DNA from: Ferrimonas sp048263965
Lineage (GTDB): Bacteria > Pseudomonadota > Gammaproteobacteria > Enterobacterales > Shewanellaceae
Assembly: GCF_048263965.1 (NCBI RefSeq)
Contig: NZ_JBLXDO010000012.1
Coordinates: 1 to 64,000, forward strand
Direction of reading: 5' to 3'
DNA length: 64,000 nt
Below are positions 1 through 10,000 of this stretch, piece by piece. Every line of letters starts with the position of its first letter. Positions within the stretch are counted from its first letter, which is position 1. The position numbers were made by a program, and so were the translations under genes. The notes below the pieces were generated by a model, which did no database searches, was not told where the DNA came from, and saw nothing but the letters and a program-made list of their open reading frames with translations.

Positions 1-185
1 GCTGCTTCGATGCCTGCGGCCAGACCGGCGAAGCCGGAGCCGATAATGGCGATTTCTACAGTCTCGTCCCACTTCACACCTTTGGCGTTGACAGAGGCCG
101 CCATGGCAGGCGCTGCCATTACTGCACCCGCTGCACCCAGCCCTTTAATGAAGTTACGGCGTCCTAGCAGATTAACTTTACTCAT
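1..185 (-). CDS. Tat-exported FAD-binding oxidoreductase, fumarate reductase/flavocytochrome c type (5' end only)
   Basis: Only the first ~61 residues lie in the window; the gene runs off its left edge. The N-terminus has a twin-arginine signal, GRRNFIKG at residues 8-15, then a hydrophobic Ala/Gly stretch ending in PAMAAS, so a folded, cofactor-loaded protein is exported to the periplasm. After the signal comes a Rossmann FAD motif, IAIIGSGFAGLAAG. This arrangement is typical of soluble periplasmic fumarate/urocanate/methacrylate-type reductases of Shewanella and relatives, fed by c-type cytochromes. The substrate cannot be told from this fragment. It is divergent from a LysR gene, with two palindromes between, which suggests substrate-induced control. 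Confidence 0.8.
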   Translation of the reverse strand, partial: MSKVNLLGRRNFIKGLGAAGAVMAAPAMAASVNAKGVKWDETVEIAIIGSGFAGLAAGIEA

Positions 186-229
186 CTGGTTCTCACCCTT
201 GTTTGGTTATCTCGGGGCCAGTGTAAAAG

Positions 230-362
230 TGGAACCAGTTCCAAAACGGGAGGATCTGTTATTTCTTACTAAAAGAGTTTGAACCTTTTGAAAAATAGAG
301 AGACCAATCAAATTTATAAAGAGAATATATATATTCCATCCTCTTTTGGAACCCATTCCAAA
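230..362. promoter_or_regulatory. Twin palindromic operators between flavoprotein gene and lysR
   Basis: The 272-bp divergent intergenic region holds two related palindromes: TGGAACCAGTTCCA at 230-243 and TTTGGAACCCATTCCAAA at 345-362. A degenerate relative (TTTGAACCTTTTGAAA) lies near 278-293. LysR proteins bind paired dyads between divergent promoters, so these are the likely sites for the regulator starting at 458. Only the palindromes are seen; the binding is inferred. Confidence 0.55.
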
Positions 363-457
363 CTAAATTTCAGCTCATGTTTTTCCCCTTGAAAAGAATC
401 ATTACTTTCTTTCCCCTGATATTGTGTCGTCAACAACAGCCAAAATAACGGAAGACA

Positions 458-1384
458 ATGGAACTAGAAGAGTTGTACCGGCGCGACCTCAGTCTGCTTG
501 TCGCCCTTCAGGTACTGATAGAGGAGGGCAGCGTGACCCAGGCCGCCAAACGTCTGCACCTGAGCCAGTCTGCCACCAGCCGGGTGCTGGCCAGGTTAAG
601 AGAGATGCTGGGGGATCCGCTGTTTACCCGGGTAGGAACCCGACTGCAGCCCACTCAGTTCGCCCTGGATTGCCAGCAGAAGTTGCAGGCGCCCATCGCT
701 GAGCTGAGTCATCTGCTCTCCCCCAGGGTATTCGACCCGGCGCAGTGCCAACAGACCTTCACCATTGCGGTAACCGACTTTGCCCTGCAGGCTCTGATGC
801 CCGCCATCCTGGAACGGCTCTACACCGAGGCGCCAGATGTGAACCTGGAAGTGCTGCCGGTACAACACAGGGATCTGAAAACCCAGCTGGGCAGTGAAGG
901 GGTGGACCTGGCCATCTGCCGGGCGCCAGGAAAGAGCGCCCCTCTGATGAGCCGCAATTTGGGGCTGGTTGGCCTACGGGCCGTGGTGGCCAAAGAACAC
1001 CCTCTGGCCGATGCCCTTCTCGAGCCGGATCATTTCAGAGAATACCCGTCCGCCGTAGTGGCAGTGAGTGACGGCGTGAAAGCTCTGATGGACGATGCCA
1101 TGGCGGGCCTGAGCGACCACCGGATGCTGCTGCGTACCCCAAGTCTGGGCAATGCCCTGGTGCTGCTCAAACATCAGCCACTGCTGCTGACCCTGCCCTC
1201 TGGGCTGGCCGAACAGGCGGGGGTGCAGCATGATCTGGTGGTGAAGCCCCTGCCCTTCCCCCTGCCTCCCATCGACTACCACCTGTTCTGGCACTCCCGC
1301 ACCGGTGAGGACCCGGCCCAGCGCTGGCTCAGAGAGTTGATCACCGATGCCACCTCTCCCCTGCTGGATGGCCAGCTGAGCTGA
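458..1384 (+). CDS. LysR-family transcriptional regulator
   Basis: A 308-residue protein of normal LysR length. The winged helix-turn-helix lies at about residues 20-60, with the family pattern SVTQAAKRLHLSQSATSRVL and then the linker helix; the rest is a periplasmic-binding-like effector domain. The ATG at 458 is preceded by a weak purine-rich stretch (cggaag). The gene is divergent from the Tat flavoprotein gene and is most simply its regulator, using the GGAA/TTCC palindromes between them. The inducer is unknown; an organic acid accepted by the flavoprotein is plausible. Confidence 0.9.
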   Translation: MELEELYRRDLSLLVALQVLIEEGSVTQAAKRLHLSQSATSRVLARLREMLGDPLFTRVGTRLQPTQFALDCQQKLQAPIAELSHLLSPRVFDPAQCQQTFTIAVTDFALQALMPAILERLYTEAPDVNLEVLPVQHRDLKTQLGSEGVDLAICRAPGKSAPLMSRNLGLVGLRAVVAKEHPLADALLEPDHFREYPSAVVAVSDGVKALMDDAMAGLSDHRMLLRTPSLGNALVLLKHQPLLLTLPSGLAEQAGVQHDLVVKPLPFPLPPIDYHLFWHSRTGEDPAQRWLRELITDATSPLLDGQLS

Positions 1385-1406
1385 TCTCCCATGCACCCTC
1401 CCGCTA

Positions 1407-2045
1407 TCAGCGAGAGGGGCCGCTCCCCGGCTGGGTCATCATCATCAGAAAACCGCAAAACGCCGCGTTACTGGATTGAAGAGATGGGGATACCATCTGT
1501 TTCATCGCCAGTATCTGTTTTCGATAATTGAGATAAAACTCGTAAGTCGGAGCAGGCTTATATTCCAACCCCTTGAGATCAAAGTAACGGATGACCCCTT
1601 TCGCTGTGGTGGGCTTAACAAACACCTCTTCATCGGGGGCGTAATAACAGGGCAATATGGTCATCAGCGACCATTTGGCCAATTTAGCGGGCCTGAGCAG
1701 GTCCAGCATGATATTAAACCCATACTCCTTGTCCCCGTGCAGCATATCCCGTAGCGCCAGGGCATAACTCTCACGCTCCTGATGGGTCATCCCCTTCACC
1801 CAATCCCTTAGCCTGGGTTTTTCGAACACAGACACCATGGAAGAGCGGGTTATGGTCTTGACCATATTCTCTGCCACCAATTGAGGTTGAGCGAAACATT
1901 CCGGGGCGAAGAACTCCTGGGATTGTTTTACCCGAAGGGCCATCTGGTGCTTTTTCCCCAGCTTCACCAGTTCAGGCTCCGCAAACCCGTCCGGATACAC
2001 CGATAGAAACTCACTCTCCACAGCTTTTAATCTCTGCTTGTTCAC
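1407..2045 (-). CDS. Conserved hypothetical protein
   Basis: About 212 residues when started at the GTG at 2045, which has a strong ribosome site (GGGAGGAG) upstream; a longer reading to 2126 has none. No signal peptide, membrane segment or known catalytic motif is visible. The protein is basic and rich in aromatic residues in its second half, and looks soluble. I do not recognise a named family, though proteins opening like this one (NKQRLKAVE) seem familiar from Shewanella-type genomes. It is convergent with the lysR gene; a terminator separates it from the upstream acuI-like gene. Confidence 0.7.
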   Translation of the reverse strand: MNKQRLKAVESEFLSVYPDGFAEPELVKLGKKHQMALRVKQSQEFFAPECFAQPQLVAENMVKTITRSSMVSVFEKPRLRDWVKGMTHQERESYALALRDMLHGDKEYGFNIMLDLLRPAKLAKWSLMTILPCYYAPDEEVFVKPTTAKGVIRYFDLKGLEYKPAPTYEFYLNYRKQILAMKQMVSPSLQSSNAAFCGFLMMMTQPGSGPSR

Positions 2046-2125
2046 CGAAGTCTCCTCCCTGTTCACTGGCTTTACTCTATACCATTCAGAGCACGGAAGG
2101 CCTGGTGAGGCCCGACAATCAGGCA

Positions 2126-2151
2126 TAAAAAATCCGCCCCAGGGGGCGGAT
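2126..2151 (-). terminator. Rho-independent terminator of acuI-like gene
   Basis: A G+C-rich hairpin (ATCCGCCCC / GGGGCGGAT) is followed on the minus strand by six T residues, 26 nt past the stop of the gene at 2177-3157. Confidence 0.8.
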
Positions 2152-2176
2152 CACGATCTCTGGACGGAGATCAAAA

Positions 2177-3157
2177 TCAGAGGGTAATGATCACTCGACC
2201 GGTTACCTGACCACGCACAATCTTATGGGCGTAATCGGCTACCTGTCCCAGGCCAATGCTGTGGCAAGCCTGCTCGTAGAAAGACTCAGGCAGAATATCC
2301 AGGGCCTTCTTCCACGCAGCCAGTCGCTGATCATAGGGGCAGGCCACGGAGTCCACCCCCTGAAGACGCACATTGCGCAGGATGAATGGCATCACTGTGG
2401 TAGGCAACAGATGACCACCAGCCAGACCGCAGATTGCGGCGGTGCCGCCGTAATTTACCTGAGACAGGGCATGAGCCAGTACCTGACTGCCCACGGTGTC
2501 CACGACACCGGCCCAACGCTGGCGCTCCAGCGGGCGGGCCTGAACTTCCAGCTCACTGCGCTCAATAATCTCTTCGGCACCCAACTGACGCAGCAGCTTG
2601 GCGTTCTCTTCGACGCGACCGGTGGAAGCCACCACTTTGTAACCCAGCTGTGCCAGCAGGGTCACGGCCACAGAGCCCACGCCGCCACTGGCACCGGTCA
2701 CCAGCACTTCGCCGTCTTCAGGCTTCACACCACCATCCAGCAGGGCCTGAACACAGAGCATGGCGGTCAGGCCGGCGGTACCGATCATCATCGCCTTGTT
2801 GGCGTCGCAGTTGGCAGGCATGGGTACCAGCCAGTCCGCCTTCACGCGCGCACGCTCCGCCATGCCGCCCCAATGGCGTTCACCCACCCCCCAGCCAGTC
2901 AAAATGACCTGATCACCCGCTTTGTAACGCTCGTCACTGGACTCGATGACCCGACCAGCAAAATCGATACCCGGCACCATGGGGAAATCCCGAATGATTT
3001 TGCCGGTGCCAGTCACAGCCAGACCATCTTTGTAATTAAGAGAAGACGCTTCCACCTCGACCAGTACATCACCTTCAGGCAGATCGCTCTCCTGTAGCTG
3101 TTGAATCTGGGCTTTGGTGGTTTTCTCCTCCTGGGTCAGGACAAGCGCATTAAACAT
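2177..3157 (-). CDS. acuI: Acrylyl-CoA reductase (NADPH), AcuI/YhdH family
   Basis: A 326-residue zinc-independent medium-chain dehydrogenase/reductase. The GroES-like fold is at about 1-125, with the family sequences ASSLNYKDGLA and VPGIDFAGRV; the NADPH-binding Rossmann motif is at about 151-165 (VLVTGASGGVGSVA), followed by an Arg (STGR) that fits NADPH. AcuI/YhdH enzymes reduce toxic acryloyl-CoA to propionyl-CoA, notably during DMSP or 3-hydroxypropionate metabolism in marine bacteria. It is monocistronic with its own terminator. No DMSP-lyase gene is near, so a general detoxifying role is as likely. The gene symbol follows the family; activity is inferred. Confidence 0.9.
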   Translation of the reverse strand: MFNALVLTQEEKTTKAQIQQLQESDLPEGDVLVEVEASSLNYKDGLAVTGTGKIIRDFPMVPGIDFAGRVIESSDERYKAGDQVILTGWGVGERHWGGMAERARVKADWLVPMPANCDANKAMMIGTAGLTAMLCVQALLDGGVKPEDGEVLVTGASGGVGSVAVTLLAQLGYKVVASTGRVEENAKLLRQLGAEEIIERSELEVQARPLERQRWAGVVDTVGSQVLAHALSQVNYGGTAAICGLAGGHLLPTTVMPFILRNVRLQGVDSVACPYDQRLAAWKKALDILPESFYEQACHSIGLGQVADYAHKIVRGQVTGRVIITL

Positions 3158-3645
3158 AGTGGGATTCCTTTGAGAAATAAGATCGCTTAAGACGATGTTT
3201 GGATAAGCTTAAGACAGATATAGGTGCAAAAAAACTGAATTCACTGCATATCTCCCATGCATATAACGCCAATCTTTCAGGTCGTGATCCCGATAGCAAT
3301 GGGACTTTAGCCACAGAGACATTGCTCACGGATTGAACCACATTCCATAACGCCAACTCACTCACAAATCATAGTCACCCAAGTTGAATCTGATTTTTTT
3401 CGTACAGTTTCCGACCAGGCTCTCACTTTTTGTCCCCGGCCAGCGAGCATAGATGACAAGCGTAAGCCGCACCCTGTCTGGAAATTACACATCGCAAATA
3501 AATGACATAGCCACAGGATCACCACAACAACCGTAATATCAGGTTGAAACTTTTATCGGTTAATCACGCATTGCGGCACCCTGAGCAGGTTAAGCTTCAC
3601 TCAAGCCGAGTAAGGTCTGAGCCGCTGCTCGGCCGAGTTGCCAGT
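3158..3645. other. Intergenic region, no gene seen
   Basis: This 488-bp A+T-richer gap holds the acuI-like promoter on the minus strand. A short near-repeat, ATAACGCCAA, occurs near 3266 and 3347. No convincing coding frame with a ribosome site, RNA gene or terminator was found. Confidence 0.4.
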
Positions 3646-5478
3646 TCAGTTCACCGCCAGCGACCGTTCCCGGGCAATGTAGTCATTCACCAGGCGATCG
3701 AGAATGTCCAGCGGCAGGGCGCCATTACGAAGTACCACATCGTGGAACGCCGCCAGATTAAACTGCTCGCCCAGGGCCTGCTGAGCCCGATGGCGCAGCT
3801 CCAGAATCTTCATCATCCCCACCTTGTAGGCGGTGGCCTGACCGGGCATCACGATGTATCGCTCCACCTCGGCGATGACATCAGACTCTGCCATGCCGGT
3901 GTTGGCCAGCATGTAGTCAATCGCCTGCTCCCGGGTCCAGCGCTTGGCGTGCAGACCGGTGTCCACCACCAGACGCACGGCGCGGAACAGTTCGGCCTGC
4001 AGCCTGCCCAGGTTATCCAGAGGTTGCTGCTGAAAGCCCATCTCCCAGGCCAGTTGCTCAGCATAGAGGGCCCAACCCTCGACATAGGCGGTAAAGGGGG
4101 AGACACGGCGGAAAAAGGGCAGCCCCTCCAACTCCATGGCGATAGCGATCTGGAAGTGATGACCGGGAATTCCCTCATGGTAGGCCAGAGTGCGCATGGA
4201 GTAGGTGGGAGTGGCCTTGATGTCGTAGAGATTGGCGTAGAAACGCCCGGGACGACTGCCATCCAGGGCGGGCTGCTCATAGTAGGCACCCGGTGATGTC
4301 TTCTCCTTAAACGCCGGAATCCGCTTAACTTCCATCCCCACCGCAGGACGAAGGTTGAATGCCTGGGCTATGCCGGCATCGATCTCATCCAGGATGCGTT
4401 GATAGTCTTCCAGGATCTGCTGACGCCCCTGGTCAGTATCCTGGTAGTAGAAGCGAGAGTCGGAGGAGAGGGCTTCCATGGCCGCAGCAAAACCAGCCTG
4501 AGTATCGACCCCCTCAGCGGCCAGTATCGCCATCATTCGCGACTGAATGCGATCCACCTCAGACAGGCCCAGGTTATGAATCTCACCGGCACTGTAATCT
4601 GTGGTGGTAAACAGCCTCAGCGCCGCCTCATAGGCTTGCTCGCCCTGGGGGAGGCACCACAATCCAGCGTCCTCTCCCGCCTTGCCGTGCAACTGCTCGA
4701 AGTAGGCGATAAAGCCGTGGTAAGCCGGGTACACCCGATGTTCAATTCGCTCCTCGGCCCCCGCCAGCAAGCCCTGTTTCTCCTCCTGTGGCAGCCCATC
4801 CACCTTGTCCAGCTTCTCGGCCAGGGAGGTGTAGAGGATGTTCTGTGTCACCGGGGTATTCACGAAGCCGCGCATCTCCGCCAAAACCCGGTCAATCACG
4901 AAACGGGGGGGAATGATCCCCTTCTCCTCCCGCAGCTTCAGCCCCTCCAGGTACTGGAGAAACTTACGCTCCACCTGCTCCAAACGGGCCAGGTAGTGCT
5001 CCGCATCGCCACTGCTGGTCACCTGATGCTTTGACTGCATAAAGCTGGGGAAGGCGCTCTGCACCCCAAACATCTGGTTTACCGGGTAGTTGTGATGACG
5101 GAACGTCTTGGCTTCATCCATGAAGTTCAGTAGATAGAGTGCCACCTCCTTGGAAAGGCGGTCCTCATCGCTCAGATCAGCATCTTCGTAGGTCATCAGC
5201 ACCCGCCGGGCATCCAGGAGGGTATTCAGTTGCTCATCGCTGTGCTCGGGGCTGGTATCATCCAGCCTGGCGTTATGCCCCTTGATACCGACGGACTCGA
5301 GAAAGCCCAGGGAGGTGAGGGTTTCCGGGCTGTCAAAGGCCATCTTTACCAGGGTACGGTCAACGAAGTTACGGAATAAGAAAGGTTTCTCGGCATACCA
5401 CTCATGGGCGGCAAAGGCCCCGCCCAACAGAGTTATCGACAGCAGACCGATCCCGGCCCGCTTCAGCATTTTTTTCAT
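3646..5478 (-). CDS. DUF885-family secreted metallopeptidase-like protein
   Basis: About 610 residues from the ATG at 5478, chosen because it opens a clean signal peptide (MKKMLKRAG then a hydrophobic run to AFA) and has AGGGA upstream. The C-terminal half carries the DUF885 signature YHEGIPGHHFQ, with the first His near residue 434, and EGWALYAEQL about 35 residues later. These resemble the zinc ligands and helper residues of gluzincin metallopeptidases. DUF885 proteins are widespread, secreted and poorly characterised; peptidase activity is a family-level inference. The gene is alone, divergent from the RND operon. Confidence 0.85.
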   Translation of the reverse strand: MKKMLKRAGIGLLSITLLGGAFAAHEWYAEKPFLFRNFVDRTLVKMAFDSPETLTSLGFLESVGIKGHNARLDDTSPEHSDEQLNTLLDARRVLMTYEDADLSDEDRLSKEVALYLLNFMDEAKTFRHHNYPVNQMFGVQSAFPSFMQSKHQVTSSGDAEHYLARLEQVERKFLQYLEGLKLREEKGIIPPRFVIDRVLAEMRGFVNTPVTQNILYTSLAEKLDKVDGLPQEEKQGLLAGAEERIEHRVYPAYHGFIAYFEQLHGKAGEDAGLWCLPQGEQAYEAALRLFTTTDYSAGEIHNLGLSEVDRIQSRMMAILAAEGVDTQAGFAAAMEALSSDSRFYYQDTDQGRQQILEDYQRILDEIDAGIAQAFNLRPAVGMEVKRIPAFKEKTSPGAYYEQPALDGSRPGRFYANLYDIKATPTYSMRTLAYHEGIPGHHFQIAIAMELEGLPFFRRVSPFTAYVEGWALYAEQLAWEMGFQQQPLDNLGRLQAELFRAVRLVVDTGLHAKRWTREQAIDYMLANTGMAESDVIAEVERYIVMPGQATAYKVGMMKILELRHRAQQALGEQFNLAAFHDVVLRNGALPLDILDRLVNDYIARERSLAVN

Positions 5479-5792
5479 GTCATCATCCCTGAACTGAACC
5501 AAGTTTATGCTCAGTCTGCAAGCTATCAGGCCAGAAGGCTCGCTACAATTTGTTTACGTTTCAAAATACTACAGAGTGTCATTAACCAAATCGGTCGCAA
5601 AATAGGACGCTGGTAAGCGAGCGGGACCCGCACGACGGACAAACTTGCGAGAGAAGCTGGGTCGAGACTTTAGACGGAATACAGGAATATCCATTGAAAT
5701 AATAAGTGCTTAAGCTCTAGTATGAGGGTTACATTCTCGCCAGCGACTTTGGCTGGCGACACTCCAAAAAAAGACAGTTGCAGGATGCAATG
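5479..5792. promoter_or_regulatory. Divergent promoter region before the first RND operon
   Basis: A 314-bp gap between divergent genes. A plausible plus-strand promoter is TTGAAA at 5694-5699 and TAGTAT at 5718-5723 with an 18-nt spacer. A small dyad (GGAATACAGGAATATCC, 5677-5693) sits just upstream of the -35 and could be an operator. No regulator gene lies beside the operon. Confidence 0.4.
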
Positions 5793-7016
5793 ATGGCTAC
5801 TCGCTTCCCCCTTTCGCTGACGCTGCTCGCTCTCGCCGCTCTGACCCTGTCCGGCTGCCAGAAACCCCAGGTCACCATCGAACCCAAGCTGGTGGTCGTG
5901 GAGGAGGTGCAAACCGCCACGGTGCCCCTCTACGGCAACTATGTGGGGGTCACCCGGGCCTCGCTGGATGTGGAAGTACGAGCTCGAATCAACGGCTTCG
6001 TGGAGGAGCGCATCTTCGTCGAGGGCAGTGCCGTTAAGGCGGGAGACCCGCTCTATCAGATCGATGACAAGCCCTACCTGGCGGTGGTTAACCGACTCAA
6101 GGCCAAACTGGCGTCCCAGCGCAGCATCTTGGAGAAGGCCCAGCGTGACGCCGACCGGCTGCGCCCCCTCTATGAGCAGGACGCCGCCAGCCAACTGGAC
6201 TACGACAACGCCCTCTCCGCTTTGTCCCAGGCTAAATCCAACCTGGCCGCCTCCAAGGCGGAGCTGGAAGAAGCCGAGCTGGAGCTGAGCTACACCAAGA
6301 TCCAGGCTCCCATCGATGGTCTGGTGAGTCGCTCCGAGGTGGACATCGGTGCCCTGGTGGGCAGCCAGGGACAGTCGCTGCTGACCCGGGTGCGCCAGGT
6401 GGACCCCATCTACGTCAACTTCAACATGTCGGCCCTGGACTACCTCAACGCCCGGCGGCGCATCGTCAGTGAGCGGGCTAAGCGGGAAGCGGAAACCGAA
6501 GGCAAGACCGTCGAAGGCTTCGTGCGCATCACCCTGCCGGACAACAGCGAATACCGCTATTGGGGGGACGTCAGCTTTACCGACCCCTCGGTCAACCCGG
6601 ACACCGGCACCTTCGAGGTTCGGGCGGTACTGCCCAACCCGGACCGGGAACTGCTCCCCGGCCAGTACACCAACGCCCGCATCAAGCTCTCGGAACTGGA
6701 GAACGCCATCGTCATTCCCCAGAAAGCCACCCGGGTGGACCAGGGGGGCGTCTACGTGATGGTGGTGTTGCCGGACAACAAGGTAGAGCGTCGCTTTATC
6801 GTCATCGAACATCAGGGTGAGGAGGGCGTGGTGGTCAAGAGTGGCCTGCGCGCCGGCGAGCTGGTGATCATCGAGGGGATGCATAGGGTACAGCACGGTC
6901 AGTTGGCCGAGCCCCTGACCGCCGAGGAGTACCAGTCCAGGGAGGATGCCAAGGAGAAAGCCCAGGCCCTGGAGCAGCAGCAGATTGAGCAGCAACAGGC
7001 ACAGGAGCAGGAGTGA
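5793..7016 (+). CDS. RND efflux periplasmic adaptor subunit (lipoprotein, MexE/AcrA family)
   Basis: About 407 residues. Two ATGs, 5790 and 5793, follow AGGA; 5793 has the better spacing. A lipobox (LTLSGC) gives an N-terminal lipidated Cys. Then come a split lipoyl domain (VRARINGFVEERIFVEGSAVKAGD), an alpha-helical hairpin of heptads around residues 100-170, and beta-barrel and membrane-proximal domains. The C-terminus is Gln/Glu-rich and charged. Membrane fusion proteins join an inner-membrane RND pump to an outer-membrane channel. The TGA overlaps the pump ATG by one base, so translation is coupled. Confidence 0.93.
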   Translation: MATRFPLSLTLLALAALTLSGCQKPQVTIEPKLVVVEEVQTATVPLYGNYVGVTRASLDVEVRARINGFVEERIFVEGSAVKAGDPLYQIDDKPYLAVVNRLKAKLASQRSILEKAQRDADRLRPLYEQDAASQLDYDNALSALSQAKSNLAASKAELEEAELELSYTKIQAPIDGLVSRSEVDIGALVGSQGQSLLTRVRQVDPIYVNFNMSALDYLNARRRIVSERAKREAETEGKTVEGFVRITLPDNSEYRYWGDVSFTDPSVNPDTGTFEVRAVLPNPDRELLPGQYTNARIKLSELENAIVIPQKATRVDQGGVYVMVVLPDNKVERRFIVIEHQGEEGVVVKSGLRAGELVIIEGMHRVQHGQLAEPLTAEEYQSREDAKEKAQALEQQQIEQQQAQEQE

Positions 7017-10000
7017 TGGCCCAGTTCTTCGTCAATCGTCCGGTCTTTGCCAGCGTCATCTCCATCGTCATCGTCCTGCTGGGACTGGTGGCCATGTTCC
7101 AGCTGCCCATCGATCAATACCCCTACATCACCCCGCCCCAGGTAAAGATCTCCGCATCCTACCCGGGCGCCACCTCGGTGACCGCCGCCGAGTCAGTGGC
7201 CACCCCGCTGGAGCAGGAGGTCAACGGGGTGCCCAACATGATCTACATGAGCTCCAAGAGCACCAACTCTGGCAGCACCAACGTCACCATCACCTTCGAT
7301 GTGGGCACCAGCCCGGACCTGGCGGCGGTGGATGTGCAGAACGCCACCCAACAGGCGTTCGGCAGCCTGCCCATCGATGTGCAGACCGAAGGGGTGTCGG
7401 TCTCCAAGGAAGCCTCGGTGGAGCTGCTGAAGCTGGCGCTGACCTCTGACGATGAACGCTTCGATGAGATCTACCTGAGTAACTACGCCACCATCAACAT
7501 CACCTCGGCACTGAAACGGATCCCTGGGGTGGGCCGCACCCGTAACACCGGCTCGCGCAGCTACTCCATGCGCATCTGGCTCAAGCCGGACATGATGGCC
7601 GGCTACGGCCTGACCACTTCAGACGTGATTGGCGCCATCAAGGCGCAGAACAAAGAGAGCCCTGCGGGCACCATAGGCACTCAGCCCAACAGCGACCAGC
7701 TGTCACTGACCCTGCCCATCACCGCCGCCGGCCGCCTCTCCAATGTGCAACAGTTCAACGAGATCATTGTCCGCGCCGACGCCGATGGCTCACTGATCCG
7801 CCTGCGCGACATCGCCCGCATCGAGCTGGGTTCCTCCGCCTACACCCTGCAATCCCAGCTCAACGGCGCCAACGCCACCATCGTCCAGGTCTACCTGCTG
7901 CCCGGGGCCAACGCCCTGGAGGTGACCCGCAAGGTGAAGGAGACCATGGCGGAGCTGGCCACCAAGTTCCCCGCCGGAGTGGAGTGGCAGGTGTTCTATG
8001 ACGCCTCGGAGTTTATCGAGGACTCCATCTCCGAGGTGGTCAAGACCCTGGTCGAGGCGCTGATCCTGGTGGTGGCCGTAGTCTATCTGTTCCTGCAGAA
8101 CTGGCGCGCCACCCTGATCCCCGCCATCGCCGTACCCGTGTCCCTGATAGGCACCCTGGCAGCGATGCTGGCCTTTGGCTTTACCATCAACACCGTCAGC
8201 CTGCTGGCCCTGGTGCTGGCCATCGGCATCGTGGTGGATGACGCCATTGTGGTGGTGGAAAACGTCGAACGACTGATGAAGGAGAAGGGGCTGAGTGCCT
8301 CGGCGGCCACCAAAGTCGCCATGAAGGAGCTCTCCGGTGCCCTGGTGGCCACCAGTCTGGTACTGGCGGCGGTGTTTGTTCCCGTCTCTTTCCTGGCTGG
8401 GATCACCGGCATCATGTACCGGGAGTTCGCCGTGGCCATTACCGTGTCGGTGCTGCTCTCCACCCTGGTGGCCCTGACCCTGAGCCCAGCCCTGTGTGCC
8501 ATCCTGCTCACCGCCGAAGAGAGCAAACCCAACGCTCTGTTCCGCTGGATAAACCGGGTACTGGACTCCGCCACCAACCGCTACGTCTCCCTGGTGGGGC
8601 TGACCCAGTCTCACGCCAAGCGCAGCTACCTGGCCTTCGCCATCATGGTGGGCGGGGTGTACCTGATCATGAACCAGCTGCCCGCCAGCTTCATGCCGGA
8701 CGAGGATCAGGGGCGCTTCTTCATCGACATGACCCTGCCCGACGGCTCCACGGTCAACCGCACCCAGGAGGTGCTGAAGAAGGCTGAGCAATACGTGATG
8801 GCCCATCCGGCGGTGGCCTACTCCTTTACCCTGGCGGGGGAGAACCGCCGCTCCGGCTCCAACCAGGCCAACGGCCAGTTTGAGGTGATCCTCACGCCCT
8901 GGGAGCAGCGCAAAGGCGAGGGGTACACGGTCAAGAAGGTGATGCATCAACTGCAGAAGGATCTGCACCAGGTGCTGGAGGCGGAGTTCAGCCTCTACCT
9001 GCCCTCGGCGGTGCCGGGACTCGGCAACGGCTCCGGGGTGGAGATGGAGTTGCAGGACACCTCGGGCACCAACTTCGAGGGACTGATTGAGAACGCCAAG
9101 GAGCTGGTGGAGCAGCTCAAACGCCAGCCGGAAGTGTCCCGGGCCGGGCTCTCCCTGCAATCGGCCATTCCGCAGTTGAAACTGTCGGTGGATGAGGCCA
9201 AGGCGATGGCCATCGGCGTCACCGTGTCCGACATCTACAGCACCATCAAGACCTTCACCGACTCCTCCACGGTCAACGACTTCAACCTGTTTGGCCGGGT
9301 GTACCGGGTGAAGATCCAGGCGGAGCAGGAGTACCGCCAGTTCCCGGACCAGATAAAGGACTTCTATGTGCGCTCCAGCAGTGGCGCCATGGTGCCCATC
9401 GGCGTGCTGGCCGAATATGACTACAGCGTGGGGCCGGCGTCGGTCACCCACTACAACATGTTCTCCAGCGCTTCCATCAACGTCACCCCGGCACCGGGCT
9501 ATGCCACCGGTGATGTGATCAAGGCTATCGAGCGGGTTGCCAAGCCCCTGCTGCCCAACACCTTCCGCTACGAGTGGAGCGGCCTGACCTACCAGGAGGT
9601 GCAATCCGCCAACCAGACCGCCGTCGCCGTCACCCTGGCCCTGGTGTTCGTGTTCCTGTTCCTGGCCGCCCTCTATGAGAGCTGGACCATCCCGGTGGCG
9701 GTGCTGCTGATCGCCCCGGTGGCCATGCTGGGGGCGGCGTCTGCCACCATGGTCAGTGGCATGGAGAGCAATCTGTTCTTCCAAATCGCCTTTATCGCCC
9801 TCATCGGCATGGCCGCCAAGAACTCCATCCTGATCGTCGAGTTTGCCAACCAGCTGCATCAGCAGGGGCGTTCCCGGGTTGAGGCTGCCCTGGAAGCGGC
9901 GGCATTGCGTTTCCGCCCCATCCTGATGACCTCCATGGCCTTCATACTTGGGGTGCTGCCACTGGTGCTCTCCACCGGCCCTGGCGCGGTCAGCCGTCAG

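Noticed and set aside
3150..3365. 71-codon frame upstream of acuI
   Set aside because: Overlaps the acuI start and promoter, no ribosome site, no family likeness.
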